A stretch of DNA of 64,000 nucleotides from Petaurus breviceps papuanus (Eukaryota; Chordata; Mammalia; Diprotodontia; Petauridae). Below are positions 58,160 to 64,000 of this stretch, in pieces. Under the pieces are notes generated by a model. That model ran no database searches. It saw only the letters and a list, made by a program, of their open reading frames with translations, and was not told the DNA's origin. Position 1 is the first letter of the stretch. Every line of letters starts with the position of its first letter. The position numbers were made by a program, and so were the translations under genes. The stretch lies in contig JAMXIF010001253.1 of the NCBI GenBank assembly GCA_028583685.1, forward strand, positions 98,977,508 through 99,041,507, in the 5' to 3' direction.

Positions 58160-58786
58160 AAGATTCATTAAGGCATAAGAACATAAAATGAAAGCTGGGA
58201 GGAATTTTAAAGGTCACTGAATCCAACCTCTTCATTTTACAAATGAGGGAAATGAGGGACAGTAAGCATCAGTATCTGAACCTAACTCTTGAGTACTCTA
58301 AATCCAACATCTTATCCCCCACCCTGCAAGTTAAAGCAAACAAAACTTTCATCTTGGTATTTGTAATACTCTGGGAAATTGGATAAGGTCTTATGAGATC
58401 TATTTATAGCTTTAGAACTACTTTTCCAGCCTTCGGTAAAATCCAATACTTTTCAAACTCATGGACACTAGATGGTGCTGTCCCAGAATTAAGAATTCGC
58501 CACACGGTTCCTTATTGTTGTTACTTACCTTAAACATCAATAAGGAACAGCAACAAAGAGATAAAAATCAGCTTTCTTCTTCTAACCAAAAGAACTCTCT
58601 GTGTGTCATGTAAGTTTATCTGACTCCTGTCTGGAAATGACTTTGCCCTGCAAACTGAGATGGTGGTGAAAAAGAAATGAATAGAAAAAAATTAGCTCCA
58701 AAAGACAAATGCTTTTTGCTGGGGAAGAGTCTTGTAATATGTATCTATATATCTACACATGTGTGTAGATGTAATATATACATAGA

Positions 58787-58824
<38 letters not shown>

Positions 58825-59390
58825 GTTTGACATCCACATAAAACATAATAATTCCTTTGAGTTACTTAGTTCCTTTTCCCAAAAAAGTTGATTGTATTTA
58901 AGATGCCACTTTGTAATAATATTTTCTAAAATAATACCAGCTTATAATTTCTTTTATCTTTACCTTTTTATTTGGTATTGGGACAGCCATTTGTATTGTC
59001 CTATAAGCTTTATAACCTCCCACTTTAATTCAAAATCCTCACCAGGTTTTGAGATAGGGCAAAAATAATATTAAATTTCTGAATTTTCAGATCACTTCTA
59101 CATCCTCTGCTTTTAGTGGGGGTGTAAGCATAGTCTTTGAAAGGAAAGTGGGAACTACTTGAAGGAAGGAGAATGTGCACAGAATGTACTGAAACAGGGT
59201 ACAATTTCTCAGTCAAATACAGTTGTCTTAGGGGTGGAGTGGCACATTTGCCTTCTAGAAACAAAGTTCTAAGTTTCCTGGAGTTCAGGAAGAAGTCTGT
59301 TTCATATCTTTAGTGTAATGGAAAGCCATTAGGAATACTGCTGCTCTTTCTTATCTTGAATTCTTTCACTCTCTAGTTCTTGCTACTTTG
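58160..59390. other. Intron with MIR remnant and (TA)n
   Basis: 58200-58330 decayed minus-strand MIR ('ccaacctcttcattttacaaatgaggg'); AT-rich simple sequence at 58740-58825. The rest is unassigned. Confidence 0.45.
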
Positions 59391-59394
59391 TTTC

Positions 59395-59690
59395 ATCTGC
59401 CCTCTCCCTCTGCCTTTGCAGCCCCCTTCTCCCATTGATGAGTTCTTCCTGGAGCCTCCATTTTGAGGAAGGGACCAGACAAACCATGCTTCACTCTCCA
59501 GACTTTGCCACCATATGGACCCCTCTATCCCCAACCTTTTCAACTCCCTTTTATGTTATGTTATGCTCCCCTCCCCATTAGAATTATGTTCCTTGAAAAT
59601 AGACTGTCTTTATTTTTTCTTATGTTTATATATCCAGGGCTTAGCAAAGTGTCTAGCACATAGCACCTATTAAAAACTTGTTGACTTGGC
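59395..59690 (+). repeat. L2 3' end
   Basis: 'attagaattatgttccttgaaaatagactg', 'gggcttagcaaagtgtctagcacatagcacc' is a diverged L2 tail. Confidence 0.6.
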
Positions 59691-60202
59691 TTCTTGACTT
59701 GACCTAAACCCCGAGTCTTCTTCTTGAAAAAGCTTGATACCTTCTCATTGACTATAGCTGTTACCAAAGTTATTTTGCAAACTTCTCCTGTGTTGGTGGA
59801 GCTAAGGAAAAAAGCAAAGAAGCCCAATTTTGAAATCCATTAATGGTTTCCACCAAAAAAATTACTGAAATCTAAACTTTGCAGTTGGATAAATATCATA
59901 ATTGGTTGCCTTTGGAAAGAAATTGATGCTACTCAGAAGAACCTTTCATTAAAGTCTAAAAGAATAGTTTCTTTTCACTGTATAGCTCTTAATCTGATTG
60001 TCCTTACTTCCAGTGTCAGATATGGGTTTCTTTTTTTAAGTTTTTTTAAAATTCAGTTTCATTTTATTTTCAGGGCGAAACTTTCCCTTTTCCCTCTTCT
60101 GCCCTCCTCTACTTCTCTGCTGCATTGAGAAAATAAAAAAACCAAAACCGCTTTACATAGATACATATGTAGTCAAGCAGTTACTGCATTGGCCATGTCC
60201 TA

Positions 60203-60225
60203 GACAGACAGACAGACAGACAGAT

Positions 60226-60288
<63 letters not shown>
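60203..60288 (+). repeat. (GACA)n-(GATA)n compound microsatellite
   Basis: About five GACA units, then about sixteen GATA units. Confidence 0.96.
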
Positions 60289-60354
60289 CTATACTCTGAG
60301 CCCATCTACTTTCTATCTGAAGTAGGTAGCAAAGATGTTGATTTCTGTTGAAGG

Positions 60355-60545
60355 GAACAGTAGGAAGATCACTGGCTCTAGAATCAGAAGAATTGGGGTC
60401 AAACTCCATCTCTGTCACTTACTATCTATATGACCTTGGGCAAGCCAATTAATCTCTCAAGGTCCCAGGTTTCACAACCATAAAATGAGGAGATTGGACT
60501 AAATGATCTCGGAATTCCCACCCATCTCTAGAACCATGATCATAT
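60355..60545 (+). repeat. MIR-like SINE
   Basis: 'ctggctctagaatcagaagaattgggg', 'tatatgaccttgggcaagccaattaatctctcaagg', 'ccataaaatgaggagattggactaaatgatct'. Confidence 0.72.
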
Positions 60546-61639
60546 GGACCCTTCTCTTTCAAAATAAAGCATCACTAATAATTTCCCTTATTAGTGGATC
60601 TCAAAGAAGGAGATAGCAATATTTTTTTTCCTCAGCAGTTTTACTGAAACTTCAGCTGTCTTGTTGGAAACCCATCACATGAATTCAGGTGCAGAGAGAT
60701 TCCTGTCTTTCCTCCCATTTCACTCTACTCTCTCTATATATCCTAGAGTACTGAAAAGGTTAAAAGGATGGGAAATGATTTCATGAGACATGGGGTCATA
60801 AAGAAACATGCATGACTCCTCCTGAATTCCTGAAGCAGCAGGCTGACTGGTTTCCTCTTGGTGGTATAGAAAATGGTAGAAATACATACTTCTCCCCAGT
60901 ACTTTCTGATTTCTAAGATTCCCAGTGATGATCAGGTAAGTGGTGGCAGCTGCAGTCAGTTTCTCCCCCTCCCCCTTCCCTTTCCTTTATGTCTTTTTTT
61001 TAAATTGTTTCTTTTCTCACATGCATGTACCACCCTTTTTTGCCTTCTGAAGAGCAATTTCAGATGCAGCAAAACTTGGTTAGTAACCCTTTCAAGGGAA
61101 GCTGGGTTTTCTGAGCATTATATGTGTATGAACTTTATCCCCTATTAGCATGTGAATGGTATAATTTACAAAACATTGGAGTGACGTTTTAAGAAGACTT
61201 TGTGGAATATTTTCACTTCTAGAAGAGTATTCTGCTTACTAAGAGCTGAAGAAAAGTTTATCTGAGTAGGAAGGGGAGTTTTAGAAAGATTCTACAAAGT
61301 CTAGTTCTTCAGATCTTTTGAATTCTGGGTTTGGTTCTGGAAGGAGTCAAAAAGTTGTGGGAGACCAGAGCAAAAATAACCTAAGGAGATTGGGCTTAAG
61401 TCAACACTTAGAACAAAAACTGTGGTTGGATCTAGGTTTGAACCAAGGTGACCTTGGGCCACTCTTTATTCCCTTGGAATCCCTCCATGGAGCTCACTGA
61501 CTACTCCTTTGAAGTCTGATAGAGAAAAAAATCAGCTGCAAATTTTGCCAATCTCTCCTGACAATTAGTTGTCACAAATGCACTTTTTTTTTATTGAAGC
61601 TCTTTGGGGGGAGGGCACCGATTTGGGATGGTATGTCAA
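60546..61639. other. Intron, no feature recognised
   Basis: No gene or repeat assigned. Confidence 0.45.
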
Positions 61640-62240
61640 TCAAATGGAAATCATTTATTGAGCATCTTTCTGCCCATGGTGCTATACTAAAGTGTATAAT
61701 AGCTTGAAATAATAGAATACTGGTCCTGACCTGGATTAATTTATAATACAAGATCAATGAGATGTATACAAGCAGGTACAAATGACAAATGAGCAACACT
61801 TTAGAACAGTGAGTAAATAAAGATTAGCCATATATAAATACAAACAGGCTCCTCACTGGTACTCACTAGCTAGCAAAGTGTTCCTAACCAGGTTTCTTAG
61901 CCCCTCTAAACATCAGCAGCTCCCTAAACCAAGAGTTAGGAGGTTCACAAACTTAGATGGGGAAAAATTCATCTTTATTTTCACTAACCTTTGATTTCCT
62001 TTATATTGATTTCATGCATTTAAAAACATTATGAAAAGGGAATGTGAAGCATTTATATAGCACCTAGTGTATGCCTGGCATTGATATCTGTTTGTTTTAT
62101 TAATATTATCTCATTTGATCCTCAAAACAACCCTTCAAGGTACATGCTTGCGGTATTATAGTTGCAGGAACTGAAGCAAACAAAAGATTAAGTGACTTGC
62201 CTTGGGTTTCACAGTTCATAAGATTGAGAACTCCTACCCT
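61640..62240. repeat. L2-like, hAT-like and MIR-like remnants in a row
   Basis: 61640-61830 antisense L2-like. 61918-62042 is the hAT-like element with 'cctttatattgatttcatgcatttaaaaacatta'. 62045-62240 minus-strand MIR ('catttatatagcacctagtgtatgcctggc ... gattaagtgacttgccttggg'). Confidence 0.55.
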
Positions 62241-63319
62241 AGACCTTTTCCACCAAGTCACAGAGCTGCTGGGCTATATACTTTGGGTCAGCATTTCTAT
62301 GTGGACATAGAAGGTAAATCCCTAGAGTGAAGGAAAAAATGGAAGGAAAGTAACAGACGTTTCTTATTTGGAAGTAGAGAAGGACTACAGCATTCACAAT
62401 CTCACTCAGAAAAAAATCTTCCTGAAAGATGGTATTTCAGTATGTTTCTAGAATATGAAGGAATCTGGTAAGTAAGAACCTGGAGGGCATTTTAGGCCTG
62501 CCTTAAGAAAGGACTTGGAGGGGAAGTGGGATAATTGTGTTCATGAGAGAGTGATTCTAAAAAGGCACGCTGGGAATGGGCTGCTGAGTAAGACAGAAGA
62601 AGGACATACAGGGGAACACATGGAAGAAGAAAATAAGCATCTGGGTTCTGACAAAGTGTTACATGACATCAAAGAAAAAGATAAAGGAGAACAGTTTAGC
62701 AATGATGTTAAAGGCTGGTTAGAGGGGTAATTGCACGGCTTCAAACAATCAGCCAACATGCACTTATTAAACACCTACTGTATGCCAGACACTGGGCTAA
62801 ATGCTAAGGATTCCAAGACAAAAGTATAGTACAAAAAGAACCTCTTACCTGGCTTAATAGTTGCTGATCAATTGTCAGTCTAATAAAGAGGAAATTGATT
62901 GTCCTGATGAGAAATGGATAGGATCTGGCTTAAGGTAATGTCTATAGGAATTATGTTAATGTTTTATTGATGTTTTCTATACCACTGTCACCTCCCAACA
63001 ATTTTCCCCTTTACCTTGAAGCTCTCTTGTAATAAAGAAAAATACTTGAGCAAAACAAATATGCACAAATACTGCAACTAACAGAATATGTTGGGTTTTT
63101 TTTTTACAAGATTTGAATTTATTTTATTTGTAATTTGTGGAATAAAATAAACATTTCTATACACATAGTATAATAAAAAGGATGTTGTAATCAACACCTG
63201 TGGCCTACCACCTCTAATGAGGAGGGAAATGCATTTCATCATCAATTCTCAGGAACCAAGAATTTGTCTATTAGAATTTAAAGCAATGGGCACAGATAGG
63301 GAATTTGTCTATTAAAATT
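62241..63319. other. Intron, mostly unassigned
   Basis: 62745-62850 is the left part of an antisense L2 unit ('cttattaaacacctactgtatgccagacactgggctaaatgc'). A 71-codon open frame at 62515-62730 has no homology I recognise and no splice context. Confidence 0.4.
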
Positions 63320-63800
63320 TTTTCCCTTTTTTCAAGGACCAGTTCAGATACCTTCATGAAACCTTTCTAGATTATTCCCAACTAGAACTAATCCTTCCTT
63401 CCCCCAAACTCTCATGCTTCTTTGTTTGATTTCTTCTATTTATTTATTTCATTGTACCTTATGTTTAGTTTTTTTAGGCATTCTATCTCTTTAATAAATT
63501 GTAAGTTCCTTGAGAGCCCCGATCTTTTTTTTTTTTTTTTTTTTTGCCTTTTTGGAGGGCAATTGGGGTTAAGTAACTTGCCCAAGGTTACACGGCTAGT
63601 TTTTTTTGTTTGTTTGTTTTTGTGTGGGCCTTAAGTGTCTGAAGCCAGAATCAAACTCGGGTCCTCCTGACTCCGGGGACAGTGCTTTACTCACTGTGCC
63701 ATCTATCCACCCTAGAGCCCCAATCTTTTATATTTGTATCTCTAGTGCCCAGAACAGTGCCTTGCACATTTTAGACACTTGATAAATGCTAATTGAATAA
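63320..63800 (+). repeat. L2 3' end split by a SINE
   Basis: 'ccttcatgaaacctttctagattattcccaac' and 'taataaattgtaagttccttgagagcccc', then after the SINE 'gtgcccagaacagtgccttgcacattttagacacttgataaatgc'. Confidence 0.75.
63529..63713 (-). repeat. Marsupial short SINE with 16-bp TSD
   Basis: T run, 'ggagggcaattggggttaagtaacttgcccaaggttacacggctag', an expanded T/GTTT linker, then the head ending 'gtgccatctatcc'. Target agagcccc(g/a)atctttt at 63513-63528 and 63714-63729. Confidence 0.92.
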
Positions 63801-64000
63801 ATAAATACCTGATTTGTTTAAAGGGATTTAGCATAATATCTGTTCCATCTACTTTGGCAAGGTTATTCTGAGAGTAAAATGAGATATAAAAGTAGTATAA
63901 AATGTATAGTTATTATTATTTTTATATTAATATTACTTACATAATATTACTATATGTATCAGCAATGCCATATTCACAATGCCTATAGAGATTACAAATA
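63801..64000. other. Intron, AT-rich, nothing recognised
   Basis: The window ends inside the intron after exon 13. Confidence 0.45.

Noticed and set aside
58740-58825. AT-rich near-palindrome as an origin or cruciform
   Set aside because: It is a TATATA-type simple repeat with imperfect symmetry; nothing specific supports a function.
62515-62730. 71-codon charged open frame
   Set aside because: No homology recognised, no splice sites or promoter context; likely chance.

Overview
The window is an internal slice of a mammalian gene, MYO3B (unconventional myosin IIIB), on the + strand. It carries thirteen consecutive protein-coding exons (9078-48126) with their introns, and no complete second gene. 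The exons join in frame into 559 codons. They start at the linker between the N-terminal kinase and the motor, and run through the P-loop, switch I, the TEDS-rule region and switch II to the second half of the motor. The start, kinase exons, loop 2/actin-binding exons, IQ motifs and tail lie outside the window. Comparison with human MYO3B is from memory. Myosin IIIA fits clearly less well, for example at the kinase-motor linker and at the peptide [20 protein letters not shown] and its surroundings.

The repeats point to a marsupial. There are many tRNA-headed SINEs of the 'ctaggtggcacagtgaatagagcactgg' and 'ttaagtgacttgcccaaggtcac' type, marsupial MIR-like elements, an RTE-type SINE, L1 3' ends of the marsupial type and abundant L2. 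I cannot choose between an American and an Australian species.

Layout. 1-9077 is intron, with L1 and L2 pieces and a complete 2.57-kb ORF1-type (HAL1-like) LINE with target-site duplications (TSDs). 9078-18140 holds exons 1-7. 18141-30681 is a 12.5-kb intron with a 7SL RNA retrocopy split by a retroviral LTR, plus L2, L1 and SINE pieces. 30682-37970 holds exons 8-12 and includes a 157-bp intron and an apparent GC-AG intron loaded with purine repeats. 37971-47996 is a 10-kb intron with a second LTR of the same family, a second 7SL retrocopy, a mariner-like element inside a SINE and layered L2. 47997-48126 is exon 13. 48127-64000 is intron, with a Tigger-like transposon opened by L2 and L1 insertions, more SINEs, GATA repeats and some unassigned single-copy sequence.

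I found no new molecular system. The points most worth checking are the GC-AG splice donor with an open read-through into a purine tract, complementary (AG)n and (CT)n tracts flanking exons 10-11, the SINE-borne mariner-like element, and the 7SL/LTR nest. Three 10-base N runs are assembly gaps; two lie in microsatellites.
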